From the NCBI GenBank assembly GCA_033809415.1, contig JAPXLT010000133.1:1-12050 (forward strand): DNA of 12,050 bases, in the 5' to 3' direction. Numbering within the stretch: the first letter of the stretch is position 1; every line of letters starts with the position of its first letter. The translations under genes and the position numbers were made by a program. Positions 1 through 7,216 of this stretch are shown here, one piece after another. The stretch is from JAQVUB01 sp033809415. GTDB taxonomy: Bacteria > Verrucomicrobiota > Lentisphaeria > Oligosphaerales > Oligosphaeraceae. The notes beneath the pieces are model-generated. The model did no database searches, was not told the origin of the DNA, and worked only from the letters and a program-made list of their open reading frames with translations.

Positions 1-120
1 GTTTGATGGACGGAATGGACAGTTTCAAGGACGTCACCTGCTGTACGTGTCCATTCTGTCCATAAAGACGTGTCCATTTATGTCCATGACGTCCATTGCG
101 TCCATCGTGTCCCTGTCCAT
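1..120. repeat. GTCCAT hexamer array with inverted partner copies
   Basis: The hexamer GTCCAT occurs at 49, 58, 72, 82, 91, 100 and 115, with a near copy GTCCCT at 109. Spacing is mostly 9 or 10 bases. The opposite-strand form ATGGAC occurs at 6 and 15. The segment 6-22 pairs imperfectly with 47-63 (about 15 of 17 positions), so it could form a long hairpin. No ORF here looks real. The array lies just upstream of the alpha-galactosidase gene and probably continues beyond the window. The same hexamer is found in the other orientation at 8732-8821. Confidence 0.85.
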
Positions 121-199
121 TAAAAAAGAGCCATTTCCCGACGTGGTTAAGAGAATGAAAACGCCCTATTGACAACATATTCAAGCCAAGGATTTTTTT

Positions 200-2473
200 A
201 TGTTCAATACGCGCAAACTTTTCGATGCAATTCGATGTGGCAAAACAACCACATTCCGTTTCAACCGCCAAACAGTCCGCTGCACCGACGCCGCTCAATT
301 CCAAGTCACTCGAGAAGGATGTTCCGGTGTTTTCGGTGCGCTCGGCTTTGCCCTTGTCATGCGCGAAGAAGCGGGCTATGCCATTGGATCGATGCGTTTT
401 ACCAACCATGGCAGCCGCCCGATCCGACTTGCTGAAGTAATGCTTTTTTCCCACCAGGAAGATCGACGCTACGGCTGCCGAGCAGAGCGATGCGTCTATG
501 AATTTCAGGACTCCCTTGGCGATGACAACTTCGTCGAGCGTGCTTCCGCCAAGAGAGGCATCCACTTTTCACGTCCCTTCGCACTGATATACGATCTCAA
601 GGCCGGATACACCTTCTTTGCCGGACAGATGAGTTTTGAAAAGGTCGATGCCGAGTTTTTCATGAAATTCGATGTGGCAACTTCAAAATTGCTCTCGTTG
701 GAATGTCGCATGTCGCTTGACGATTACCCGCTTGGGCCCGGTAAAACCATTACGACTGATGAGGTCGCACTTCTGCTTGATGCACGCAGTACGCCACATG
801 ATGCGTTATATGGTTGGGCAGATGCGGTGCATGAACGCTACAAACCGGCAATCTCGCAGACAATTCCGGCAGGATTCTTGTGTGGTTGGCTAATCAGCAC
901 CAAGGCGGAATCAACTGCCAGCCAGATCCGGCGCAACCTCGCCGCCGCTGGAGCATTGAAAAAACTCGGCATGGAATACTGTTGGACCAGTATCGATAAC
1001 CTGCCCGACGGCATGCCCGGCAACTGGCTCGGCGAAAACCGAAAAAACTTTCCCGAAGGCGTTCCAGCCATGATGCAGGAAATTACCGCTGCCGGATATA
1101 AGCCCGGCTTGTGGGTCGCGCCGTTTCTGATTACCGAACGCTCCGCCGACTTGAAAAAAATGCAGAAGCACCTTATCAAACTTCAGGACGGCACCCCCAA
1201 CAGCACATTCCGATGGTACTGGGGCACGCTTGATGAAGAGGGACAACTCCCGCTCACCTACCGGCTTGATGCGGCAGACCCGGAGGCATTGCGCTACATC
1301 GGCACGGTCCTAAAGCGTTACGCAGAGTGGGGCGTCCGCTACCATATGCTTGATTTCCTCTCCAGCGGCTATTATAGGAAAGAGGAGCAGCGGCATGGCC
1401 TGGCCAAGGAAGCTTTCCGGAAATTTCTCCGCTCCCTCAAGCAATATACTGCCCCGGATAGTTTTCTACTAAGCGCAGTCGGCACCAGCTGTTCACTGAT
1501 TGGCGCATTTGATTCGGGGCGCATCGGCATGGATTACGGCGAGGCGCGGCAGTTGGAGCCGAACTTTGAATCATATCCGGCCAACTACCTGATTAATGGC
1601 TCCTATGGTTCATGCGGTTCGCCTAACCGCAACGCCATCACAAATTTGGCAATGTGGGGATTCGCCCACAACCGCTTTTTTCAGTGCAACAGCAACATGA
1701 TGACTGTAGACCTGCCGATTCCGCTCAATGAAGCACAGATTTCAGCAACGCTCTTCGGCATTTCACCGTCACCGGTCTTTTTCGGTGATGACTTCGAACG
1801 CATGGCACCAAGCCGTTTCGAGTTGATAAAAAAAGTTCTGCCGCGATGCCCAAGAATGCCCGAAGCAGCAGACCTTTTCACCAAAACGGATGGCCGCACC
1901 GATTTCCTGCGTGTTTTCAAGCTGCCGATCCAAAAGGAGTGGGGCGAGTGGACACTTTGCGCAGTTTTCAACCTCAACGAAACGCCGCGCACCATGGAAT
2001 TAGATGCGGCAATGCTGGGAATGGATGCAAAAACCGCCTATTGGATGTATGACTTCTGGGAAGAACACTACCTCGGACACTTCAAGGGAAGACGACGAAT
2101 TGACATTCCGGCGATAAGCTGCCGCCTATTCCGCTTTACCGAGGTCACATCGCATCCATGGGTTCTTTCAACCGATATGCACGTCCGGCAGGGAGAATGC
2201 GAACTTGCCGATGTCCGTTGGGATGAAAAGCGAATGACACTTTCCGGCACGGCAATCCGAGCTGCCGGGGAACGTGGCAATCTGCTCTTGGTTTCAGACG
2301 ATGAATGGATGGAGGCGCATTTCAACAAGGGAATGCTTGTCGCCAAGTCCGCTGACGATGACGCCTTGGTAATCAAGGTGCCGCTCGAATTCAAGGACGA
2401 TACCGTACATTGGCAGGTGGAATTCATGCCCTCCGACGCGCCGCGCAAAAAATCCAAGAAAAGCAGAGGCTAG
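200..2473 (+). CDS. GH36-family alpha-galactosidase (melibiase-like), cytoplasmic
   Basis: This 757-residue protein looks like a retaining alpha-galactosidase of glycoside hydrolase clan D, family GH36, releasing terminal alpha-galactose from oligosaccharides. The N-terminal ~200 residues are the beta-rich domain. The central (beta/alpha)8 barrel contains GLWVAPFL, then HMLDF with the expected nucleophile Asp385, then RIGMDYG with the expected acid/base Asp445. The 60-residue spacing equals that of Thermotoga maritima GalA (D327/D387, from memory). A C-terminal beta domain follows and the tail is lysine-rich. There is no signal peptide, so it should act in the cytoplasm on imported sugars. 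The ATG at 200 has AAGGA at 188-192, seven bases upstream. Its stop lies five bases before the next gene, suggesting an operon. Substrate could be another alpha-galactoside or alpha-GalNAc; the family call is firmer than the exact substrate. Confidence 0.85.
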   Translation: MFNTRKLFDAIRCGKTTTFRFNRQTVRCTDAAQFQVTREGCSGVFGALGFALVMREEAGYAIGSMRFTNHGSRPIRLAEVMLFSHQEDRRYGCRAERCVYEFQDSLGDDNFVERASAKRGIHFSRPFALIYDLKAGYTFFAGQMSFEKVDAEFFMKFDVATSKLLSLECRMSLDDYPLGPGKTITTDEVALLLDARSTPHDALYGWADAVHERYKPAISQTIPAGFLCGWLISTKAESTASQIRRNLAAAGALKKLGMEYCWTSIDNLPDGMPGNWLGENRKNFPEGVPAMMQEITAAGYKPGLWVAPFLITERSADLKKMQKHLIKLQDGTPNSTFRWYWGTLDEEGQLPLTYRLDAADPEALRYIGTVLKRYAEWGVRYHMLDFLSSGYYRKEEQRHGLAKEAFRKFLRSLKQYTAPDSFLLSAVGTSCSLIGAFDSGRIGMDYGEARQLEPNFESYPANYLINGSYGSCGSPNRNAITNLAMWGFAHNRFFQCNSNMMTVDLPIPLNEAQISATLFGISPSPVFFGDDFERMAPSRFELIKKVLPRCPRMPEAADLFTKTDGRTDFLRVFKLPIQKEWGEWTLCAVFNLNETPRTMELDAAMLGMDAKTAYWMYDFWEEHYLGHFKGRRRIDIPAISCRLFRFTEVTSHPWVLSTDMHVRQGECELADVRWDEKRMTLSGTAIRAAGERGNLLLVSDDEWMEAHFNKGMLVAKSADDDALVIKVPLEFKDDTVHWQVEFMPSDAPRKKSKKSRG

Positions 2474-2478
2474 AAGCT

Positions 2479-3240
2479 ATGCATACAATCGCGTCGTTGA
2501 AGAATGATCTTGCGGCAATGGGATTGCATGGCAGGGAGACGATTCTCGTCCACTCTTCGATGAAAAGCATCGGCGCTGTGGAAAACCGCGCCGATGGTGT
2601 GCTGGATGCACTGTCAGAGTATTTCGCCGATGGTCTGCTTGTCTTTCCGACGCTGAGCTATCTTTACGTCAACGACCGGCCCGGATTAAATCACTTCGAG
2701 GTGGATTCAACTCCAGCATGTACCGGAATCCTGCCGGAGCTTTTTCGGAAACGCCCCGGCGTAGTCCGTTCGCTGCATCCGATTCATTCGCTTGCGGCTC
2801 TTGGCAAAGATGCGGAAGCGTTCACCGTTGGACACGAGCGATTTGATACCGCGTTCAATCGCCAGGGACCCTTTGGACGATTGTTTGCAAGACAGGCCCA
2901 GGTGCTTTGCATTGGCGTAACCTTGGTACGCGCAACCTGCCTGCACGCTTTGGAAGAATGGGCGCAGGTGCCGGTGCTTTCAGCAGAGCCACTGCACCTC
3001 TTTTCGACCGGAAAGGACGGCAAAACAGTCCCGGTCAAGGTGCATTGGCACACCGGCGCACACTCAGAGGAATTCGACCGCGCACTGCCACTGCTGATGG
3101 AAACCGGAGCTGTAAAACCGTGTCGCTTCGGGGATGCGCCCTCGCTACTGCTCGATTGCAAGAAAACAGAAGAGACTTTGCTCCCATTGCTCGAACGCAA
3201 CCCCGATTTCTTCAAACCGGAAAAATCATTGCCTTTTTAA
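2479..3240 (+). CDS. AAC(3)-family (YokD-like) N-acetyltransferase
   Basis: The 253-residue protein matches the antibiotic_NAT / aminoglycoside 3-N-acetyltransferase fold (Pfam PF02522 family), which moves acetyl from acetyl-CoA to an amino group. Visible signatures are ILVHSSMKSIG (residues 22-32), VFPTLSY (55-61), HPIHSLAALG (100-109), GPFGRLFAR (130-138) and LHALEE (155-160). The frame is open upstream to 2410, but the ATG at 2479 is chosen: the earlier part overlaps the galactosidase, AGAGG lies about 10 bases before, and the protein then starts at the family's usual point. Placement five bases after a glycosidase suggests co-expression and a sugar-related amine as substrate rather than drug resistance; that is inference. 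The stop codon TAA lies inside a dispersed repeat (3234-3259). Confidence 0.85.
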   Translation: MHTIASLKNDLAAMGLHGRETILVHSSMKSIGAVENRADGVLDALSEYFADGLLVFPTLSYLYVNDRPGLNHFEVDSTPACTGILPELFRKRPGVVRSLHPIHSLAALGKDAEAFTVGHERFDTAFNRQGPFGRLFARQAQVLCIGVTLVRATCLHALEEWAQVPVLSAEPLHLFSTGKDGKTVPVKVHWHTGAHSEEFDRALPLLMETGAVKPCRFGDAPSLLLDCKKTEETLLPLLERNPDFFKPEKSLPF

Positions 3241-3259
3241 CAACGAACCACACGAAAAA
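3234..3259 (+). repeat. Dispersed AACAACGAA..CACGAAAA repeat, copy A
   Basis: TTTTTAACAACGAACCACAC followed by GAAAAA begins inside the last codons of the acetyltransferase gene, so the repeat supplies its TAA stop. Related copies are at 6255-6280 and 9924-9951 on this strand and at 11416-11454 on the other. All lie in spacers, three of them just after a stop codon. Confidence 0.75.
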
Positions 3260-3269
3260 TCTTGGCGCG

Positions 3270-3409
3270 GGCTGCCGCCCACAACCCATTTTTTGTCCAC
3301 GGAAAGCACGGAAAACTCGGAAAATTTTATAGTGTTGCTGCTCTGCCGGATGGAATGGCACGCGGATTTGCAGTCTAGTTGGTTGTTTTGTCTAACAGAT
3401 CGGCGGATT
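3270..3409 (-). repeat. 140-base dispersed repeat, reverse-oriented full copy
   Basis: Read on the minus strand, this segment aligns end to end with 8864-9003. Shared words in order are CCGATCTGT, CGTGCCATTCCATCCG, GCAGCAAC, CCGTGCTTTCCGTGGA and CAAAAAATGGGTT versus TAAAAAATAGGTT. The outer halves are more diverged than the core. It has no coding potential and no transposase. A truncated third copy is at 8642-8687. Confidence 0.85.
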
Positions 3410-3435
3410 GGCGTAACGCATTACGCCGTAGGCGT
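3410..3435. repeat. Overlapping small palindromes
   Basis: GGCGTAA (3410-3416) and TTACGCC (3421-3427) form a perfect 7-bp stem with a CGCA loop. The same ACGCC can instead pair with GGCGT (3431-3435) across a GTA loop, so two mutually exclusive hairpins overlap. It directly abuts the end of the 140-base repeat. Confidence 0.7.
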
Positions 3436-3448
3436 TTAACTATGCTTA

Positions 3449-3470
3449 ACCCCAGGCTTTAGCCTGGGGT
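3449..3470. repeat. Perfect palindrome ACCCCAGGCT/AGCCTGGGGT
   Basis: ACCCCAGGCT (3449-3458) is the exact reverse complement of AGCCTGGGGT (3461-3470), separated by two bases; in practice a 9-bp stem with a TTTA loop. No T tract follows, so it is a poor rho-independent terminator. It resembles REP-type palindromes, an assignment made on shape only. Confidence 0.8.
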
Positions 3471-3489
3471 GAGGAATCCCCCAAAGACA

Positions 3490-3506
3490 GTGCCTTGTAA
3501 AGGCAC
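3490..3506. repeat. Hairpin GTGCCTT-GTA-AAGGCAC
   Basis: A perfect 7-bp inverted repeat with a three-base loop lies 19 bases after the larger palindrome. With 3410-3470 it forms a cluster of hairpins in under 100 bases, like a composite REP/BIME element. No T tract follows it. Confidence 0.7.
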
Positions 3507-3639
3507 CACAATCAGACGGGGAAGTGCTTATATGCCAATGACTTGGAAATTGCTTTTCTGAAGAATCTTTCTGAAAAACAAGAAATCGAGCGATAGTAGC
3601 ACGAAATTTTATGTTCACAGTCTGTAATGTGTCAGTGTA

Positions 3640-3667
3640 GTGCGTGGTGCGTGGTGCGTGGTGCGGG
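3640..3667. repeat. GTGCGTG heptamer array (4 units)
   Basis: Three exact GTGCGTG units start at 3640, 3647 and 3654, then GTGCGGG at 3661. The segment 3637-3658 is nearly the reverse complement (20 of 22) of 3801-3822. Confidence 0.85.
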
Positions 3668-3676
3668 TCAGACGTG

Positions 3677-3700
3677 GTGGACGGTGTGGACGATGTGGAC
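3677..3700. repeat. 9-base GTGGAC array
   Basis: GTGGAC occurs at 3677, 3686 and 3695, an exact 9-base period (units GTGGACGGT and GTGGACGAT, then a partial unit). It has the same GGAC core and 9-base period as the arrays at 1-120 and 8732-8821. Confidence 0.8.
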
Positions 3701-3801
3701 AGGGCAAGGACATCCCCCCGCACCCCACGACAGTCAGAATAATCACAACCGGGACGGTTGCGCTACTTTTTAAATCTGCGCCCCCTGCATCCGTTCCCAA
3801 C

Positions 3802-3829
3802 GCACTACGCACCCCGCACTACGCACCCC
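3802..3829. repeat. 14-base tandem duplication GCACTACGCACCCC
   Basis: Two identical adjacent 14-base units (3802-3815 and 3816-3829). The 14-mer reads as two heptamers, and 3801-3822 is the inverted counterpart of the array at 3637-3658. Confidence 0.85.
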
Positions 3830-3910
3830 ATTCCCCTAAACCTTGTACTACAGAAGACTGAGGCATTACCACAGTCTATGGGATGCCTGTGAATTTTTCT
3901 AAATTTTTAT

Positions 3911-3939
3911 TTGAATTTGCATATGAGATATTACATTAT
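3911..3939 (+). promoter_or_regulatory. Candidate sigma70-type promoter for kamA
   Basis: In an AT-rich stretch, TTGAAT (3911-3916) is followed after 17 bases by CATTAT (3934-3939), each matching four of six consensus bases. It leaves a 5' leader of about 60-65 bases containing the hairpin at 3949-3973. Consensus match is moderate, so this is tentative. Confidence 0.35.
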
Positions 3940-3948
3940 TACAACATA

Positions 3949-3973
3949 CGGAAAAGCATTTATCATTTTTCCG
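3949..3973 (+). promoter_or_regulatory. Hairpin with following T-rich run in the kamA leader
   Basis: CGGAAAA (3949-3955) pairs perfectly with TTTTCCG (3967-3973) around an 11-base loop, followed by TTGTTTTTTC. It lies 36 bases ahead of the kamA ATG. The shape is that of a weak terminator or attenuator-like leader. The stem is AT-rich and the role unproven. Confidence 0.4.
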
Positions 3974-4009
3974 TTGTTTTTTCTTGCATCGTTTATTAAG
4001 GAATCAAGC

Positions 4010-5278
4010 ATGAACGCAGAGGAAATTATCTGTACTCAGAAAGAAGCGTTTCAGGAGGATGCCGACGAGCCTCCTTCCACGTGTAGTGTACACACACCAA
4101 TTAACGCCCCCCATCGGATCAATCGTACTTTATTCAATGTCATCAGCCCCAAAACCCGGGAATTCATCAACCGCTTTTTCCCTGATGTCAAAGATGATCA
4201 ATGGAACGACTGGCGCTGGCAAATCCGCAACCGCATCCAGTCGCTGAAACAGTTCACGCAGTATGTACAGCTCTCGGACGAGGAAGCGCAGGCGCTATCA
4301 CGTGGCCGCAAGAGTTTTCCCTTTGCCATTACTCCCTATTATCTGAGTTTGATTTCGCCTACCGACCCGTCTGATCCGATCCGTATGTCGGCTGTTCCGA
4401 ATATTCATGAATATGATATTGCGGACGATGAGAAAGACGATCCTCTGAATGAAGATGGATGCAGTCCTGTTCCGGGGCTGGTTCACCGTTATCCCAACCG
4501 GGTTCTGTTTCTGGCGACGGATTTCTGCTCGGTTTGCTGCCGCTACTGCACGCGTTCCCGGCTAATTGGCAATGTACACCGGGAAAACTGCCGCAATCAT
4601 TGGGCAGAGGCCATCAATTATATCGAACAGCATACGGAAGTCGAAGACGTGCTGATTTCCGGTGGCGACCCGCTCACCCTGCCTTTGCAGCCGCTGGAAA
4701 ATCTGCTTGCCCGCCTGAAACGCATCGAGCACCTCAAACTGATCCGGATCGGCAGCAAGGTACCCGTGGTTCTGCCGCAGCGCATTTCGCTGAATCTAGT
4801 CAACATGCTGAAGAAGTATCATCCGCTTTTCATCAGCATACACTTTACGCATCCCCGGGAATTGACGGAGGAGACAAAAGAGGCCTGTGCACGTCTGGCC
4901 AATGTCGGCATTCCTCTGGGCAGTCAGACGGTTCTGCTGAAGGGGATCAATGACAATGTTCAGACGATGCGTGAATTGATGATGGGGCTACTGTCCTTCC
5001 GGGTGCGCCCGTATTATCTGTACCAGTGTGATCCCATCCGCGGCTCGAAGCATTTCCGCACTCCGGTGCAAACCGGGTTGGATATCATTCAGGGGCTGCG
5101 TGGTTTCATCTCCGGCTATGCCATTCCGCATTATGTCATTGATGCTCCTGGCGGTGGTGGGAAAATCCCGCTGTTGCCAGATTACACACGTGGCTACAGC
5201 GGCAACAATCTGCAATTGCGCAATTATGCCGGAAACCTTTATCAATATCCAGACACCGAGCAGTCACCATGCAAATAG
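4010..5278 (+). CDS. kamA: L-lysine 2,3-aminomutase (KamA, radical SAM/PLP)
   Basis: This 422-residue enzyme should convert L-lysine to L-beta-lysine with SAM, a [4Fe-4S] cluster and PLP. The cluster motif CSVCCRYC gives Cys173, Cys177 and Cys180. The PLP lysine is Lys385 in DAPGGGGKIP. Asp341 (YQCDP) and Asp378 (VIDAP), which hold the substrate's epsilon-amino group in Clostridium subterminale KAM, are both present. From memory the C. subterminale residues C125/C129/C132, D293, D330 and K337 all map here with a constant offset of 48. This favours lysine over glutamate as substrate. The frame is open upstream to 3911, but the ATG at 4010 has TAAGGAA seven bases before. The gene overlaps the next one by 10 bases. 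Confidence 0.93.
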   Translation: MNAEEIICTQKEAFQEDADEPPSTCSVHTPINAPHRINRTLFNVISPKTREFINRFFPDVKDDQWNDWRWQIRNRIQSLKQFTQYVQLSDEEAQALSRGRKSFPFAITPYYLSLISPTDPSDPIRMSAVPNIHEYDIADDEKDDPLNEDGCSPVPGLVHRYPNRVLFLATDFCSVCCRYCTRSRLIGNVHRENCRNHWAEAINYIEQHTEVEDVLISGGDPLTLPLQPLENLLARLKRIEHLKLIRIGSKVPVVLPQRISLNLVNMLKKYHPLFISIHFTHPRELTEETKEACARLANVGIPLGSQTVLLKGINDNVQTMRELMMGLLSFRVRPYYLYQCDPIRGSKHFRTPVQTGLDIIQGLRGFISGYAIPHYVIDAPGGGGKIPLLPDYTRGYSGNNLQLRNYAGNLYQYPDTEQSPCK

Positions 5279-6240
5279 GTCTGACCTACGATTTGAAAAG
5301 CTATTATCTGGCCAAGGGCTTTTCGCGGGAAGAAGTTGCCGAACTGGATTGCGAAGAAACCATTGACGCCATCGCTTCCGCCCTCGAGCGGCATGGCCAT
5401 GATGTCGAAAGGATCGGCTGTCTGGAACAGCTCATGCAGGTACTGCTGCAAGGGAAACGATGGAACTTGGTCTTCAATATTGCCGAAGGATTGTATGGCA
5501 TTGCTCGGGAAGCACAGATTCCCGGCTTGCTCGATGCATACCAGATACCGCATCCGTTCTCGAGCACCGAAGTTCTGGCTGTGGCTCTGGACAAGTCATT
5601 GACCAATGCGGTGATGAAAAGCTATCAGGTGCCAGTCGCCGATTTCCGGGTTGTCCGGCAGGAGCAGGACATCGCCAAGGTCAACCTGTCCTTTCCGCTG
5701 TTTGTCAAACCAGTGGCGGAAGGCACCAGCAAAGGCATTACCGCCCGCTCGGTGATCCATAATCAGCAGGAATTGGCCATACGATGCCTGGAATTGCTCG
5801 GGGAATTTCATCAGCCAGTCCTTGTGGAGACTTATCTTCCCGGACGGGAATTCACAGTTGGCCTGCTGGGCAGCGGCGAAGATGCGCAGGTGCTTGGTGT
5901 CATGGAAGTGCGACTGCACGGAGCTGCCGAAACGCAAGGGTACACCTTCGAGAACAAGCAGCAATACGAAGACCGGGTCAGCTATCACCTTGTCGATGAA
6001 CCGGAAGTGGCGCAACTCGCCCTGAAGGCGTGGAGCGCATTGCACTGCCTCGATGCCGGACGGGTCGATGTACGAATGGATGCACAGGGCAAACCTGTCT
6101 TCCTCGAGGTCAATCCACTGGCCGGCCTGAATCCGAACTATTCTGACCTGTGCATTCTCTGCAAATTGATCGGTCTCCCATACGATGAACTCATCAACTC
6201 GATCATACAATCCTGCCTGAAACGCCTTGGCGGGAACTGA
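5269..6240 (+). CDS. ATP-grasp ligase, D-alanine-D-alanine ligase-like
   Basis: The 323-residue protein has the D-Ala-D-Ala ligase architecture: N-terminal alpha/beta domain (MQIGLTYDL), a segment like the Ddl HGxxGE region but altered (FNIAEGLYG, 69-77), LDAYQIPHPFSST (88-100), the ATP-binding lysine in FVKPVAEGTSKG (145-156), GREFTVGLLG (192-201) and metal ligands in LEVNPLAGLNP (279-289). The Ddl HGPxGEDG signature is not retained and EVNPLAGL replaces EVNTxPG, so cell-wall Ddl is not the likely role. It should form an amide bond through an acyl-phosphate. Its ATG overlaps the end of kamA by 10 bases with only a weak ribosome site, implying translational coupling. Ligation of beta-lysine to another amino acid is my inference. 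Confidence 0.8.
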   Translation: MQIGLTYDLKSYYLAKGFSREEVAELDCEETIDAIASALERHGHDVERIGCLEQLMQVLLQGKRWNLVFNIAEGLYGIAREAQIPGLLDAYQIPHPFSSTEVLAVALDKSLTNAVMKSYQVPVADFRVVRQEQDIAKVNLSFPLFVKPVAEGTSKGITARSVIHNQQELAIRCLELLGEFHQPVLVETYLPGREFTVGLLGSGEDAQVLGVMEVRLHGAAETQGYTFENKQQYEDRVSYHLVDEPEVAQLALKAWSALHCLDAGRVDVRMDAQGKPVFLEVNPLAGLNPNYSDLCILCKLIGLPYDELINSIIQSCLKRLGGN

Positions 6241-6254
6241 CCGCCAGCAACCCA

Positions 6255-6280
6255 TTTTTAACAACGAAAAGGCACGAAAA
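6255..6280 (+). repeat. Dispersed AACAACGAAAAGGCACGAAAA repeat, copy B
   Basis: TTTTTAACAACGAAAAGGCA followed by CGAAAA lies 15 bases after the ATP-grasp stop codon and 28 bases before the mutarotase ATG. It matches the copies at 3234, 9924 and (inverted) 11416. Confidence 0.8.
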
Positions 6281-6307
6281 TAAGGCTCAACATCAAAGGA
6301 AAACACC

Positions 6308-7216
6308 ATGGAAATTCATTCACTTCAAAAATTTGCTTTGCCTGGTCAACTGGAGATTGTTTCCGGGGCTGGTGGGTTGCCTTTCATTCGCATCAGCAAT
6401 GCTGCTGCCAGCGCAGAAATCTGCCTGTTAGGAGCACATGTGACTTCCTATATCCCCAATGGCCAGAAAGACCTGCTCTGGATGAGCCGGAATGCTGAAT
6501 ATATCGAGGGGAAATCACTGCGTGGCGGCGTCCCTATATGCTGGCCTTGGTTCGGAGCACCGCCGGCGGGTGCAGATACCAGCCATGGCTATGTACGCTT
6601 TATTTTCTGGGAACTGACCGCAACGCGTGCTCTTTCGCCGGATTGCACGGAGGCCGTATTCAGCATGTTTCCTTCCCCGGCTGCTCCCAAAGCCTGGCAG
6701 GAGTCCTTTGTTTTGACTTATACGGTGCGTGTTGGAGCTTCTCTCGAACTGGAATTGTGTACCAGCAATACGGGTTCGACAGCCTTCCAGATCAGCCAAG
6801 CCTTTCATACCTACTACAATATTTCCGATATCGAAAAGATTCAGATAAACGGCTTTTCGGGATTACCCTATCATGATACGGTAGTCGGGTCTCCTGAACC
6901 GCATAAAGTCCAGCAAGGCCCGATCACTTTTGCTGCCGAAACAGATGCTGTTTTCGAACAGAACACCGGCACCGCAGAAATTCTCGATCCGGGATTTCAA
7001 CGAATCATCCGGATCAGCAAGCAAAACAGTTCATCTGCAGTTGTCTGGAATCCCTGGATCAACAAAGCCAAAAAACTCAACATGGCCGATGAAGAATACC
7101 GCACCATGGTTTGTGTGGAAAATTGTAACATCCGCTCTGATGCGCAAATCATCCAGCCAGGCAAAAGCTTTACACTGAAAGCAAAAATCACGGCAGTGCC
7201 TAAAAGCTTTGCTTAA
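6308..7216 (+). CDS. D-hexose-6-phosphate mutarotase (YeaD-type aldose 1-epimerase)
   Basis: The 302-residue protein matches the YeaD/YMR099c branch of the galactose-mutarotase fold, which interconverts alpha and beta anomers of hexose 6-phosphates in the cytoplasm. Family signatures are GAHVTSYIPNGQKDLLWMS (42-60), LRGGVPICWPWFG (71-83), SHGYVRFIFWEL (92-103, His93), AFHTYY (165-170, candidate catalytic His167), VVWNPW (245-250) and MVCVEN (267-272, candidate catalytic Glu271). No signal peptide is seen. AAAGGA at 6295-6300 sits seven bases before the ATG. It follows the ATP-grasp gene by 67 bases with a repeat between, so co-transcription is possible but a functional link is unclear. A tandem repeat begins at the base after its stop codon. 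Confidence 0.9.
   Translation: MEIHSLQKFALPGQLEIVSGAGGLPFIRISNAAASAEICLLGAHVTSYIPNGQKDLLWMSRNAEYIEGKSLRGGVPICWPWFGAPPAGADTSHGYVRFIFWELTATRALSPDCTEAVFSMFPSPAAPKAWQESFVLTYTVRVGASLELELCTSNTGSTAFQISQAFHTYYNISDIEKIQINGFSGLPYHDTVVGSPEPHKVQQGPITFAAETDAVFEQNTGTAEILDPGFQRIIRISKQNSSSAVVWNPWINKAKKLNMADEEYRTMVCVENCNIRSDAQIIQPGKSFTLKAKITAVPKSFA

Larger units (their letters stand above)
3241..4009. other. Gene-free repeat island
   Basis: This spacer of about 770 bases has no convincing gene. The short open frames are low-complexity translations of repeats. In order it holds copy A of the CACGAAAA repeat, a reverse-oriented 140-base dispersed repeat, four small palindromes, a GTGCGTG heptamer array, a 9-base GTGGAC array, a 14-base duplication that is the inverse of the heptamer array, and an AT-rich zone that likely holds the kamA promoter. 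Each part is listed separately. Confidence 0.8.

Noticed and set aside
169..174. TTGACA as a -35 box for the galactosidase gene
   Set aside because: The matching -10 position would fall just before the ATG and is a T run, not a TATAAT-like box.
2410..2478. Upstream extension of the acetyltransferase (start at 2410)
   Set aside because: It would overlap the galactosidase by 64 bases and add 23 residues unlike the family; ATG 2479 has a ribosome site.
2479..3240. Aminoglycoside resistance gene on a mobile element
   Set aside because: No transposase, integrase or attachment site is seen, and codon style and spacing fit a resident operon.
3449..3470. Rho-independent terminator after the acetyltransferase
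   Set aside because: The stem is strong but no T tract follows and it lies over 200 bases after the stop.
3911..4009. Upstream extension of kamA, with a hydrophobic stretch
   Set aside because: It begins with a TTG in an AT-rich promoter-like zone; ATG 4010 has a good ribosome site and gives family-like length.
5596..6309. 237-residue open frame on the minus strand
   Set aside because: It lies fully opposite the ATP-grasp gene and shows no recognised motif; it is an antisense shadow.
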